A stretch of 64,000 nucleotides of DNA from Tepidanaerobacter acetatoxydans Re1 (GTDB lineage: Bacteria > Bacillota > Thermosediminibacteria > Thermosediminibacterales > Tepidanaerobacteraceae). A program made the translations under genes and the position numbers. Below are positions 27,748 to 36,710 of this stretch, piece after piece (positions within the stretch are counted from its first letter, which is position 1; each line of letters opens with the position of its first letter). The stretch spans positions 2,409,780 through 2,473,779 of the forward strand of contig NC_019954.2 of NCBI RefSeq assembly GCF_000328765.2, written 5' to 3'. Under the pieces are notes generated by a model. It saw nothing but the letters and a program-made list of their open reading frames with translations. It made no database searches and was not told the origin of the DNA.

Positions 27748-27773
27748 AGACTGCACACATTTATGTACAGTCT
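27748..27773 (-). terminator. Rho-independent terminator of tnsD
   Basis: On the minus strand AGACTG pairs with CAGTCT across a 14-base loop and is followed by TTTTTTG. It overlaps the last base of the tnsD stop codon and separates tnsD from the Cap4-like operon. Confidence 0.75.
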
Positions 27774-29446
27774 TAAAGTTGTTTATTGCTAAAGATGTAA
27801 TTATATCCTTTCTCCCTTAATGTATCCCGTATTTCTTTAGAAATTACTTTCATATACCTTGGCTTAACTCCTGCTGTTTCTGCCAAATTCCATAATGTTA
27901 TCTCCTTTCCCTGCCTTTCTAATTCTTCAATTGCCAATTTAATCTTTCTTATATGATATTCTTCTAGGCTTTCTAGTTCTGACTCTATATATGCCTTTGT
28001 CAGTGGAAGTTTCTCTTTCCTTTTAGAAAGCCATCCACTAATCCCTAATTTACTACCTATGGTTGTCCAAGTGATTCTTTTAGGCTTGCCTTCTTTCATT
28101 TCACTTACAACTTCTCTTACCAATGGTAGTAGTTCAGCATCTCTTTTATTCCAATCAACAGGATTAACTACTGTTTTTACCCTGCGATAGTTTTGTTTCA
28201 ACCATTCACTATCATATTTTTTCAGCCAAGAATACAATCCATCGTTATTTCTTCTAATTTGGTTACTACTTCTATCAGGATATTGAACATGAAGTTCAAT
28301 CCATTTTTTTCTATACTCTTCTCTTTTTACTTTAAATTCTTCGGTATCAGTATATTTCTTATAAATGTATTTTCCGCCACCATTGAATTTCCAAAATAAT
28401 GGCTCTATACCTAACCTATCAATCGCTTTTCTAATAGTTTTCGTGGAAGACTTTAGTATATCTGCTATTTCCCGTATTGATAATCCTGACTATGAAAGTT
28501 CTATTAATCTCTGGTCCCACAGTTCTTGATAAGCATCAATATTACTTTCATTATCATCATTAAAGCCAAGTTTTGTATTAAATAATTCAACGACAGGTAT
28601 TTCAAGAAATCTCGTTAATAGCAAGTACCTTATTGCGTAAGTTGTTCTATCATTTTTTCTTACCATATCAGATAGCCAGCCTCCGCTTTTATCAGGTAGA
28701 GAAGACTGAACAAGTTTCAGATATTCATAGTCATAAAATTCTATAAAATCTTCTTTTAATTTCTTCTGATGAATATAATTGTTCATCCTTGCATATCCTT
28801 TTTCAATTAATTTTACCCGGAATTGATTCTTAAACCAATCATGTTCTTTAAATCCAATTTGATTGTTTAAAAGTATTTCTGCATCTTCTGCCAGCCAAAG
28901 CATCTTTTCCATTAAATCGCTTGGAAAACTTATTTCTTTTTCTACTATACAATTCGCATGAGATGCACCAATAAATCTTTGTCTATTTCCTCCCCTTATA
29001 AGTTCCGTACTATTATAAAGGGGTATTTTATGTTTTGCACATACAAATACCCCTGTAATTTGATGGCTTCTATGCCAGTATGGTTCTCCAAATCTTTCTA
29101 TATCCTCTTTAAAACACTCAGGACAAAATCGAAAGTACCGATTTAAAGTAACGGAACTCGTAACAAGGCCCAAACTCATGTAAGAAACAGCACCTTCACC
29201 ATTTCTCATAGTTTTAATTATTTTGTTAGCACGTTCCTCTGGAATAAATGCTGCAAGAAAGGGAAATAAGGTATGTTTATAGACAAAATATTCTACTGTG
29301 TATTTTGAGTTTACAGGCATATTTTCAATTAATGCATCTAATTGTGTAGGCAATTCCATAGTTGCTATGCAATTCCTTGTCCCAAATAAATCTTCAAAAT
29401 TATGTATTTCCTTTATATTCCCACTCCGCATACAATACCTTTTCAA
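27773..29446 (-). pseudogene. tnsD: TnsD target-selector of a Tn7-like element, interrupted by an in-frame TAG
   Basis: The upstream part aligns with Tn7 TnsD from FGTRNCIATMELP through HTLFPFLAAFIPEERANK and the TniQ zinc motif (RFCPECFKEDIERFGEPYWH, then VFVCAKHKIPL). The downstream part carries the TnsD C-terminal domain (LYSWLKKYDSEWLKQNYRR, VDWNKRDAELLPLVREV, SLEEYHIRKI). Both are in one frame, separated only by the TAG at 28490-28492, where C to T in CAG (glutamine) would explain the change; the next residues form a helix-turn-helix (SGLSIREIADILKSSTKTI). Without the stop it would be about 557 residues, versus 508 in Tn7. The start is TTG 29446, and the usual N-terminal 25-30 residues seem absent. 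TnsD recognises the chromosomal attachment site. Confidence 0.85.
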
Positions 29447-29744
29447 TAAGCAATTTAAGTTCCTGCGATTGATATTGGCTATTTGCCTTTATAATTATAT
29501 CTCTGAATTGCCTGAGGGATTCTGGAGGGACAAGCGTTACACCATTATAATCTAATCCAGTACCTGGTTGGGTTGTAACCTGAAAATATGTCTTTATTGT
29601 CATTAATTCGTCATTAAACTTTATAATTAATTCTTTAATTAAATCGTCGCTGACAGAAATGCAATTATATTTTTCTGGTTCGTAAACACTATACCATTTG
29701 TTTTCTTCAAAAGAATCTATTATTCCAAAATCATGCTTCGCCAA
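29400..29744 (-). CDS. Hypothetical protein (114 aa) overlapping the tnsD start
   Basis: No family is recognised. The product is a small mixed alpha/beta protein: KYNCISVSDDLIKELIIKFN, then MTIKTYFQVTTQPGTGLDYNG, ending in a helix. It overlaps the first 47 nt of the tnsD frame in another frame, which may explain the missing tnsD N-terminus: one of the two has been rearranged, or the genes are coupled. The regular strand pattern and an acceptable ribosome site region (GGGGGTGATA) support a real gene. It resembles immunity-type cargo in size. Confidence 0.5.
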   Translation of the reverse strand: MAKHDFGIIDSFEENKWYSVYEPEKYNCISVSDDLIKELIIKFNDELMTIKTYFQVTTQPGTGLDYNGVTLVPPESLRQFRDIIIKANSQYQSQELKLLIEKVLYAEWEYKGNT

Positions 29745-29810
29745 ACTATCACCCCCTGCAAATGTATATAAATGTACTTATGATTGATGTAACTAAATAT
29801 CATATTGTAA

Positions 29811-30245
29811 TTACCTACTCGACCCGTATCTTAACTTACTTCCAAGCCACCCATCCACACTTCTCCATTTTATATTTTGGGAAGAAAGCCATGTAACACT
29901 ATTATCTTCTATCTCCCAATCCCCTACTTCAGCCCAATAATATAAGCCCTCTTTGTAAACCCATGTTGCATCAAATATCATATACCAGTAGTTAGGAGGA
30001 GTCGATACAATATTTATTTTATCAATACCCAAAAATATTATTTCTATTACAGAAGGCTCTTTTCCTTGCCTTTGAAATAATACTTTTGCATTTAACATTC
30101 CATCTCCAGAATCCATTCTTAAATCTTCGTCTACATAATAATCATTCCAAAGATGCATTTCCCTTAAAACTCCATCATGGAATCCTCCAAAAGTCTTTAG
30201 TAAATCATTTATATCATTTTCTGAATTAATCTCTTTCCAATCCAT
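29811..30245 (-). CDS. Immunity-protein-like small protein (Imm50-like)
   Basis: ATG 30245 is chosen because GGAGG sits 8 nt upstream and the product then begins MDWKEINSENDINDLLKTFG, followed by GGFHDGVLREMHL. The FHD...L pattern and the later IEIIFLGIDKINIVSTPPNYWY strands resemble immunity proteins of polymorphic toxin systems (Imm50 type), which neutralise a cognate toxin in the cytoplasm. No toxin with a recognisable delivery domain lies beside it, only the short frame at 30281-30421. The family call is moderate. Confidence 0.55.
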   Translation of the reverse strand: MDWKEINSENDINDLLKTFGGFHDGVLREMHLWNDYYVDEDLRMDSGDGMLNAKVLFQRQGKEPSVIEIIFLGIDKINIVSTPPNYWYMIFDATWVYKEGLYYWAEVGDWEIEDNSVTWLSSQNIKWRSVDGWLGSKLRYGSSR

Positions 30246-30280
30246 CTCATTATCCTCCGATTTTACTGCTATATTTACTT

Positions 30281-30421
30281 TCATAAAGGCTTTTCTTCCA
30301 ATAGCCATGGCAGCATAACTTCAAATTCCAGTTGAAGTACTGGTTTTGGAAAGTTCTCTGGTACAAGGTCTAACTCATCAGTAAATATAAACTTCACATT
30401 GCCAATTCCTATAATATTCAA
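30281..30421 (-). CDS. Short open frame (46 aa), possible remnant of a toxin tail
   Basis: From TTG 30421 the frame reads 46 residues, among them FIFTDELDLVPENFPKP and ending LPWLLEEKPL. It ends 36 bp before the immunity-like start. It looks like the C-terminus of a longer protein rather than an independent one, as expected if a toxin gene upstream of its immunity gene was deleted. The ribosome site is weak, so this may be non-coding. Confidence 0.3.
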   Translation of the reverse strand: MNIIGIGNVKFIFTDELDLVPENFPKPVLQLEFEVMLPWLLEEKPL

Positions 30422-30543
30422 GTCATCCCACTTCTATAATTTATTTATGACTACATATTATATTAAGTAACCTTTAATTCACATTATTTTACTAATAAGC
30501 AATATCTAAAGCAATACGTATTAATTACTGATACAAGTTATGC

Positions 30544-30864
30544 TCATTTTCTTCTCTTACTAAACATCATCCCTATCGCATTACCAACTAATGCAATAGC
30601 CCCATATCCAAAGATATATACCCAGGCAGTTGAATTATAGAAAATTAGAATCGTTGGAATGAATAAAACCGCTACAACTATTGCATATGCCGAACAAAAA
30701 GAATTTTTTATCCCATAAACAAGTGAGCAAACAAAACAAATTAGAGGGACTACTACGAGCAACATCAGCATAGCCGACCCAGTATCTCTAATTAAAAATG
30801 GAAGCAGATAAAAGTCCAACATAATTACTGCTAAATACGGAATCATGTTTCTCAATTTTTTCAT
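30544..30864 (-). CDS. Small integral membrane protein (106 aa)
   Basis: Three to four hydrophobic helices (residues 8-27, 31-52, 56-75, 80-100) with basic ends (MKKLRN, SKRRK) make this an inner-membrane protein. No family is recognised. It precedes the 30997-31458 repeat, just as the 73-residue membrane gene precedes the 23.6-24.6 kb repeats, so such genes may travel with the repeat. Confidence 0.5.
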   Translation of the reverse strand: MKKLRNMIPYLAVIMLDFYLLPFLIRDTGSAMLMLLVVVPLICFVCSLVYGIKNSFCSAYAIVVAVLFIPTILIFYNSTAWVYIFGYGAIALVGNAIGMMFSKRRK

Positions 30865-31471
30865 ACGTTACCCCCAATAAAAAAATATAAATAATCTTTG
30901 TTTCAGATAATTCTATCAATCCATACCATATACCTTTATTTTACACCCTATAACCTATAAAAACATCTACTTCCTTTTTTCCCTTGTTCCTAACTATGTG
31001 TTCATCAAACAAACTCCTCTCCTTTTTCAAATAAAGTTCTCTCACCAACACCATTCAAACCCTTGATACTACTGACCTGTTACCTTATCCCTGATTTCCC
31101 ATTTACACCCTTTTCTCTTTAATTTATCTTTTAAAGTCCTTGCATTTCCTGATTTTTTGGCCAAATATTGAAAATAAAGTACTTGTAGAATTGAGGAAAT
31201 AATAGGATTTAGGAACTAGGGATAAGGGGAGATTTTGTCCATTTATTCTGCCATTCTCTCCTCCATCTTATCTTCTAATCCATTGATTTATCTGTCCTTG
31301 AGCCTTACTCCATATCCCTTAATCCTTACAAACCTCTAATAAAAAAAACATGGCCTACCCGAGATTCCTAATCCCTAATAAACCATGTTTCCTAATACTA
31401 CTTTATTTACTTCCTAAAATGAATTTGCATAATGATAGGACTTTATTTGATGGAGACAATTCCCTGACATC
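30865..31471. other. 607-bp gene-free region: repeat unit, transposon end and recR downstream site
   Basis: Positions 30920-30985 duplicate 23600-23660, and 30997-31458 is the third miniature element. The 13 bp between its end and the recR stop are the putative attachment-site flank, beginning ATTCC (31459-31463), which is where a 5-bp target duplication would lie. No coding sequence is seen. Confidence 0.6.
30997..31458. mobile_element. Tn7-type element end pair abutting recR (copy 3)
   Basis: The left terminus is TGT (30997-30999), eight bases and AACAAACTCC; internal repeats are at 31030-31044 and 31173-31187. The right terminus has reversed repeats ending at 31407 and TGATAGGACTTTATT (31433-31447), then eight bases and ACA (31456-31458). 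Read inward from 31458 this is TGT-N8-AATAAAGTC, the same layout as the ends of Tn7 itself. A hairpin (AAACATGG/CCATGTTT, about 31345-31391) is shared with copy 2. The right end lies 13 bp beyond the recR stop, mirroring Tn7 beside glmS. It may be a miniature element or the fused ends of a deleted one. Confidence 0.65.
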
Positions 31472-32068
31472 TTAAATCTTCTGGCGGCCTTCTAGGGCTT
31501 TTGTCAGTGTTACTTCGTCGGCATATTCTAGGTCTCCGCCCATGGGAATTCCGTAAGCTATGCGGGTAACCTTTACGTCAAGGGGTTTGAGTAACTTGGC
31601 CAGGTACATGGCGGTAGCTTCGCCTTCCACATTGGGATTTGTAGCAAGGATGATTTCTTTTATTTCCGGTGTTATCCTTGCCAATAGTTCTTTAATCTTG
31701 ATGTCGTCGGGGCCTATGCCTTCCAGGGGAGATATGGCTCCATGGAGCACATGGTAAAGACCTTTATAATCTCTGGTCTTTTCCATAGCTACTATGTCTT
31801 TAGGATCCTCCACTACCATAATTGTATTTTTATCCCGGTAGGGTGTTTGACATATACTGCACGGGTCCACATCAGTAAAATTTCCGCAAATCGAACAGTA
31901 GGTAATTAATTCTTTAGCTTGCAAAATAGCATCTGCAAGGCTTTCCACACGGTCTTTGGACATTTTTAGAATATAGAAGGCAAGGCGCTGGGCTGTTTTG
32001 GGGCCTATACCCGGCAGGCGGGAAAGTTCGCCGATTAGGCGATCCAGCGGCTCTGCATAATAAGCCAT
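31472..32068 (-). CDS. recR: Recombination mediator RecR
   Basis: The 198 residues have the normal RecR order: an N-terminal helix-hairpin-helix ([17 protein letters not shown]), a four-cysteine zinc finger ([16 protein letters not shown], residues 57-72), a Toprim domain with IMVVEDPKD, and the Walker-B-like end [16 protein letters not shown]. RecR loads RecA with RecF and RecO during gap repair. It follows ybaB by 11 bp in the standard dnaX-ybaB-recR order. Its 3' end is the boundary of the mobile island and the likely attachment site. Confidence 0.97.
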   Translation of the reverse strand: MAYYAEPLDRLIGELSRLPGIGPKTAQRLAFYILKMSKDRVESLADAILQAKELITYCSICGNFTDVDPCSICQTPYRDKNTIMVVEDPKDIVAMEKTRDYKGLYHVLHGAISPLEGIGPDDIKIKELLARITPEIKEIILATNPNVEGEATAMYLAKLLKPLDVKVTRIAYGIPMGGDLEYADEVTLTKALEGRQKI

Positions 32069-32079
32069 TTAATCCCCAC

Positions 32080-32400
32080 CTAAAAAAGACCTGGCATATT
32101 TAGCCCGCCGGTAAGCTTGCCCATTTCTTCAGCCACCATATCTTCAGCTTTCTGCAGTGCTTCGTTGGTCGCTGCCATTACAAGGTCCTGCAGCATCTCT
32201 ACATCGTCAGGATCCACGACTTCTGGGCTTATCTCGATGCTTACAATCTGTTTTTTTCCGCTGGCTACAACTTTAACCACCCCACCACCTGCAGTGGCTT
32301 CAACTGTTCTTTCCTGAAGCTCATCTTGAAGTTTTGCCATATCCTGCTGCATCTTTTGAACCTGTTTCATAAGTTTATTCATATTTCCCATATTTTTCAA
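32080..32400 (-). CDS. ybaB: Nucleoid-associated protein YbaB/EbfC family
   Basis: The product (about 106 residues) begins [19 protein letters not shown], then [20 protein letters not shown], which is the YbaB signature, and ends in a glycine-rich tail. YbaB dimers bind DNA and are encoded with recR throughout bacteria. I start it at TTG 32400 because AGGAGG (32409-32414) lies 8 nt upstream; ATG 32391 is the alternative, while the longer frame overlaps dnaX and lacks family similarity. Confidence 0.93.
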   Translation of the reverse strand: MKNMGNMNKLMKQVQKMQQDMAKLQDELQERTVEATAGGGVVKVVASGKKQIVSIEISPEVVDPDDVEMLQDLVMAATNEALQKAEDMVAEEMGKLTGGLNMPGLF

Positions 32401-32425
32401 AGCTTCTTCCTCCTTAATTTTTTTA

Positions 32426-34225
32426 TTAATCTTTAAAGGTAACAATATCTTCACCAACAAACTCAATAACTCTTTTGCCATACTCTTCGCCGGAAATTTC
32501 TTCGCTTTCGGCTTTAGACTCATCTGCCATAGAATCGTTTTCCTCTAAAGCAGCGGATAATTCTTCAGATGCGCTAGGCTCAGGCAGTTCATTATCTTGC
32601 TCAACTATAAACCCTTTAACTGTCACATCTATATCTGTAATCTGTTTTATAATCTCTTCTATAGTATGCTTTTCAGTTAGAATTATTTCCTCATAAACAG
32701 CATCGCCGTCATTTATGAGATACAATTTATTCTTCTCGATTTTAGCAGGTCTTATCCCGCCTGCCTTGATAGATGAGTAAAGTGTCATTTTTCGTTTGGA
32801 ACCTAAGCTTTCCAGCACATTCGGCCAAGCCTCTTGAAGTCTAAGCAAAATCTTCGAATCATCTGCCTTTTCTTTATCGCTTTCATCGATTTTAACAGAT
32901 TCAACGGATTCGCTTTTATCCTTGGACTTTTTTATCTTCTGAGTTAAATCATGGCCATCGCTTACTAGGGTGTCTGTCGGTAAGGTATTTTTGGCAGATG
33001 CGGCATCATGTGATTTCGAAATAGATTGATTTGTGTTATCACAACCAATCTTTACCGCATTTTGTAATTGTTCCTCTAAAGCCGCCACTTGCCTCTCTAA
33101 TTGCTGTATTCTTGCAATGTATCCTTCTTCTTTTTCCCAAAATGCCGGAAGTGTAAGTTTTACCAAGGCTGCTTCTAATATAATCCGAGGCTGTGAAGAC
33201 CATTTTACATCATTTGCAGCATCTTTCAATACATTTATGATAGATAACAGCTTTTCTCTTGTATATCCTTTGGAAATCTCCTGGAGTTTTGCATAATCCT
33301 CATCGATAACATCAATAAGACTCCTGTCTGCGCCAATGGAAACCATGAGCAAATTCCTGAAATGTTCTAAAAGGTCATCCATAAATCTAAAAAGGTCTTT
33401 ACCCTGTTTTGCTACTTCATCTACGACATTCAATAAGTCAGTGCCGTTGCCTTTTATGACCGCAGCAGAAACATCATAAAACACCTCATTGCTTACTGCT
33501 CCGAGCAGTATCAGTATATCCTCATAAGCAAGCTTTCCTTTGCCAAAAGCCATGGCTTTGTCAAGAAGGCTCAAGGCATCCCTGACCGACCCTTGTGAAT
33601 GAGCTGCTATTTGTAGTAGTGCCTTATCATCTACATCAATTTCGGAATCTTGTGCAACTTTTTTTAACCGCTCAGCAATCTCAGATGTGGTAATTCGTTT
33701 GAAATCAAATCTCATACATCTTGACAGAATTGTCGGCGGAAGCTTGTCAGGTTCGGTGGTTGCAAGAATAAAAATTACATATTTAGGCGGTTCTTCAAGG
33801 GTTTTTAGGAGGGCATTAAAAGCTTCGGTAGTAAGCATGTGGACTTCATCAATAATGTATATTTTATATCGACCTTCTGAAGGAGCAAAATTTACTTTCT
33901 CCCTGAGATCTCGAATATCATCAATCCCTCGGTTTGATGCAGCATCCATTTCTATGACATCCATCATATTGCCGCTTGTTATCGCTTTACAGGATGCGCA
34001 TGTATTGCACGGATTTTCAATTGGTCCCTTTTCACAATTAAGAGCTTTAGCAAAAACCCGGGCAGTGCTGGTTTTACCTGTTCCCCTCATGCCGCAGAAA
34101 AGATAGGCATGTGCAATTTTACCACTTTTTAATTGATTTTTCAAAGTTGTAACAATAGCTTTTTGGCCGACTATTTCATCAAAATTCTGCGGACGGTATT
34201 TTCTATAAAGGGCCACATAAGACAT
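32426..34225 (-). CDS. dnaX: DNA polymerase III subunits gamma and tau
   Basis: The clamp-loader ATPase begins [20 protein letters not shown] (ATG 34225, GGAGAG 6 nt upstream). Walker A (GMRGTGKTS), a four-cysteine zinc module (from [16 protein letters not shown]), the DEVHML Walker B and a sensor SRC follow. The C-terminal 230 residues, rich in lysine and glutamate, are the tau-specific part that binds polymerase and helicase. No obvious slippage heptamer for a gamma form was noticed, though I did not search exhaustively. It follows the SRP RNA as in Bacillus. Confidence 0.97.
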   Translation of the reverse strand: MSYVALYRKYRPQNFDEIVGQKAIVTTLKNQLKSGKIAHAYLFCGMRGTGKTSTARVFAKALNCEKGPIENPCNTCASCKAITSGNMMDVIEMDAASNRGIDDIRDLREKVNFAPSEGRYKIYIIDEVHMLTTEAFNALLKTLEEPPKYVIFILATTEPDKLPPTILSRCMRFDFKRITTSEIAERLKKVAQDSEIDVDDKALLQIAAHSQGSVRDALSLLDKAMAFGKGKLAYEDILILLGAVSNEVFYDVSAAVIKGNGTDLLNVVDEVAKQGKDLFRFMDDLLEHFRNLLMVSIGADRSLIDVIDEDYAKLQEISKGYTREKLLSIINVLKDAANDVKWSSQPRIILEAALVKLTLPAFWEKEEGYIARIQQLERQVAALEEQLQNAVKIGCDNTNQSISKSHDAASAKNTLPTDTLVSDGHDLTQKIKKSKDKSESVESVKIDESDKEKADDSKILLRLQEAWPNVLESLGSKRKMTLYSSIKAGGIRPAKIEKNKLYLINDGDAVYEEIILTEKHTIEEIIKQITDIDVTVKGFIVEQDNELPEPSASEELSAALEENDSMADESKAESEEISGEEYGKRVIEFVGEDIVTFKD

Positions 34226-34274
34226 GAAAATCTCTCCTAAATACTTAAAATGAAAGTCATGCATTTATTTTAAA

Positions 34275-34297
34275 AGCCGCCGATAATATCGGCGGCT
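34275..34297 (-). terminator. Terminator of the SRP RNA gene
   Basis: AGCCGCCGATA pairs perfectly with TATCGGCGGCT, followed on the minus strand by TTTAAAATAAA. It ends the SRP RNA transcript just upstream of dnaX. Confidence 0.8.
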
Positions 34298-34308
34298 AAA
34301 ATCTATAT

Positions 34309-34575
34309 GCCGTGCACCCTCCGTCGATCCATCCCTCCGAGCGTTACAATGACAGTTAGCTCCGACCAGGCTCCCCTGCGGCACATGAAAGGGCTTCCTT
34401 ACCGCTGCTTCCTCCCGGACCTGACGGGGTTCGAAAGTTTCCATTGCGCAGGACCCGGTCATCGTCACCACTTGTCAAAGCCAGACCTCACAGGGAAAAG
34501 ACCTCTAGAGGGAATTCGACCCCACTGTAGCGGATTGTGGGTACAGGGCACCGCTGCCTCCCCATCTAGCACGGC
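34309..34575 (-). ncRNA. ffs: Signal recognition particle RNA, large Alu-containing type
   Basis: On the minus strand the 267-nt RNA begins GCCGTGC and closes with GCACGGC. The conserved SRP tip is present: GGTCAGGTCCGGGAGGAAGC-like sequence (GTCAGGTCCGGGAGGAAGCA) with the GGAA tetraloop region, preceded by the tract ending AAACTTTCGAACCC. The length and outer helices indicate the Bacillus/Clostridia scRNA form with an Alu domain rather than the 114-nt 4.5S form. It binds Ffh and targets membrane proteins. The ends are set by the terminal pairing and may be off by a few bases. Confidence 0.95.
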
Positions 34576-34699
34576 AAACTTTTAAGCAATCTGTTACTCA
34601 TTTATTTTACTATATTTAATACCTTAAAGCAAGCTGCAAATTTATACATTCAAAAAGGCTACAGGCCTGCTTCCTGTAACCCTTGTTTGTTTTCATATA

Positions 34700-34794
34700 T
34701 GGCGGAGAGAGAGGGATTCGAACCCTCGAACCGCGTTTTAGCACGGTTACGCGATTTCCAGTCGCGCGCCTTCGACCAGCTCAGCCATCTCTCC
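34700..34794 (-). tRNA. tRNA-Ser (GGA)
   Basis: A 95-nt minus-strand cloverleaf with 5' GGAGAGA pairing to TCTCTCC, a long variable arm, GGTTCGAATCC T-loop and encoded CCA. The anticodon loop reads CTGGAAA, giving GGA. Confidence 0.95.
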
Positions 34795-34917
34795 ACGTCT
34801 CGGATATCTGATATTAGACATCGGATTTGGAATTGCTGTCTACAATCAATACCAATTTTTTAATTAGTTTCACACTTATATCTTAGCTCTGGTTTGCGGC
34901 CTCTAGAATATATTAAA

Positions 34918-35008
34918 TGGCGGAGAGAGTGAGATTCGAACTCACGGGACGGGGTAACCGCCCACTCGCTTTCGAGGCGAGCGCCTTCAACCTCTCGGCC
35001 ATCTCTCC
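34918..35008 (-). tRNA. tRNA-Ser (CGA)
   Basis: A 91-nt minus-strand cloverleaf with a long variable arm, GTTCGAATC T-loop and encoded CCA. The anticodon loop CTCGAAA gives CGA, reading UCG. Confidence 0.95.
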
Positions 35009-35063
35009 CTGTTTCAGAAGTCGGATGCCAGATGTTGCTCGATATAGAATTTTACTTTTATGT

Positions 35064-35549
<486 letters not shown>

Positions 35550-35582
35550 TTACTACAATCCTTATTTACATTTATCATTTTA

Positions 35583-35659
35583 TGGTGCGCCCGGGAGGAC
35601 TCGAACCCCCGGCACGCGGTTTAGGAAACCGCTGCTCTATCCTCCTGAGCTACGGGCGC
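35583..35659 (-). tRNA. tRNA-Arg (CCT)
   Basis: A 77-nt minus-strand cloverleaf, GCGCCCG acceptor arm, GGTTCGAGTCC T-loop and encoded CCA. The anticodon loop TTCCTAA gives CCT, reading AGG. Confidence 0.95.
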
Positions 35660-35679
35660 AATTAAATGCGTTTAAATAA

Positions 35680-35756
<77 letters not shown>

Positions 35757-35763
35757 ATGCAAA

Positions 35764-35858
35764 TGGCGGAGAGAGAGGGATTCGAACCCTCGATACGGAT
35801 TTTAGTCCGTATAATCGCTTAGCAGGCGACCGCCTTCGACCTACTCGGCCATCTCTCC
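35764..35858 (-). tRNA. tRNA-Ser (GCT)
   Basis: A 95-nt minus-strand cloverleaf with long variable arm and encoded CCA. The anticodon loop CTGCTAA gives GCT, reading AGC and AGU. Confidence 0.95.
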
Positions 35859-35950
35859 TTTACAAAAGTCTGATATCAGATGTCATATAGCATATTATCC
35901 GTATGCTGCAGGATCATCTTTGTTTGACTTTTGTTTTTAGTTTTCAGTTA

Positions 35951-36037
35951 TGGCGGAGGGGGTGGGATTCGAACCCACGGCTCTTTCGAGACACTGATTT
36001 TCAAGACCAGCTCCTTAAACCGCTCGGACACCCCTCC
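35951..36037 (-). tRNA. tRNA-Ser (TGA)
   Basis: An 87-nt minus-strand cloverleaf, GGAGGGG acceptor arm, long variable arm, GGTTCGAATCC T-loop and encoded CCA. The anticodon loop CTTGAAA gives TGA, completing the serine set of TGA, GGA, CGA and GCT in this cluster. Confidence 0.95.
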
Positions 36038-36101
36038 TGTCCGATGACTCTTTAAAAGTATAGCACAAAATTTATTCCCTTGTCAACACTATCAAAGACT
36101 T

Positions 36102-36710
36102 CTATTCTCTCACCATTATCAGCCATTTACCTTGTAAATCGCAAGTCTGGCCTACAGTATGAAATCCGTGCTTTTCATATATTTTGACGGCAGCTGTATT
36201 ATCTGGTCTTGCTTCCAACTTTATACGCTTAATACCCAAGGATTCTATATAATCTATGCCTTTTGACAGCAGCTTTTGACCTATACCTTCGCCTTGATGC
36301 TCTGGGTGAACTGCTATGGATAAAAGCTGAGCCGAGGGTTTGGTTGTTAATTCAAATCGAAAATAAAGTAATTTATTTTTAACTATTTTATAGAGTGTGG
36401 GCAGTGTCAATCCGTATTCTCCCCGTATTACCGAAACTATGGCCTTTTTAAGAAAACCGGAAGTTATGGCTTGCATCCAAAGTCTTTTTATATCATCTGC
36501 CATGACTATATACCCACATACCTTATCACCCTCTACTGCTACGAAAAAACCTTGAGTAAAGACCTCATGCAGAAGGTGAAAAGCATCTTTCATAGCGTTT
36601 TTTATTTTTTCGCTCATCGGTGTGAAAAAGGTTATGCTTTCTTCAAAAGCCAAACAAAACAATTCTGCAACCTCATCAATATGCTGGTATTGGGCCAAGA
36701 TAATCTTCAT
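36102..36710 (-). CDS. GNAT-family N-acetyltransferase
   Basis: The C-terminal half has the acetyl-CoA site: LLSIAVHPEHQGEGIGQKLL (motif A, near residues 125-144), then IKRIKLEARPDNTAAVKIYE and KHGF, the classic GNAT end. The N-terminal half carries the variable acceptor-binding part. The substrate cannot be told; proteins of this layout acetylate small amines or ribosomal N-termini. It overlaps the 3' end of the polysaccharide deacetylase gene by 35 nt, so both are probably expressed together, hinting at a cell-envelope substrate. Confidence 0.85.
   Translation of the reverse strand: MKIILAQYQHIDEVAELFCLAFEESITFFTPMSEKIKNAMKDAFHLLHEVFTQGFFVAVEGDKVCGYIVMADDIKRLWMQAITSGFLKKAIVSVIRGEYGLTLPTLYKIVKNKLLYFRFELTTKPSAQLLSIAVHPEHQGEGIGQKLLSKGIDYIESLGIKRIKLEARPDNTAAVKIYEKHGFHTVGQTCDLQGKWLIMVRE

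Noticed and set aside
30246..30308. Upstream start for the immunity-like gene
   Set aside because: GGAGG precedes ATG 30245, and the added residues are unlike the family.
32401..32523. Upstream extension of ybaB by 41 codons
   Set aside because: The extension reads through the dnaX 3' end in another frame and has no family similarity; TTG 32400 has AGGAGG at good spacing.
34265..34471. Minus-strand open frame of 68 codons just upstream of dnaX, and a plus-strand frame over the same DNA
   Set aside because: They lie within the SRP RNA gene and its terminator; the conserved RNA sequence explains the open frames.
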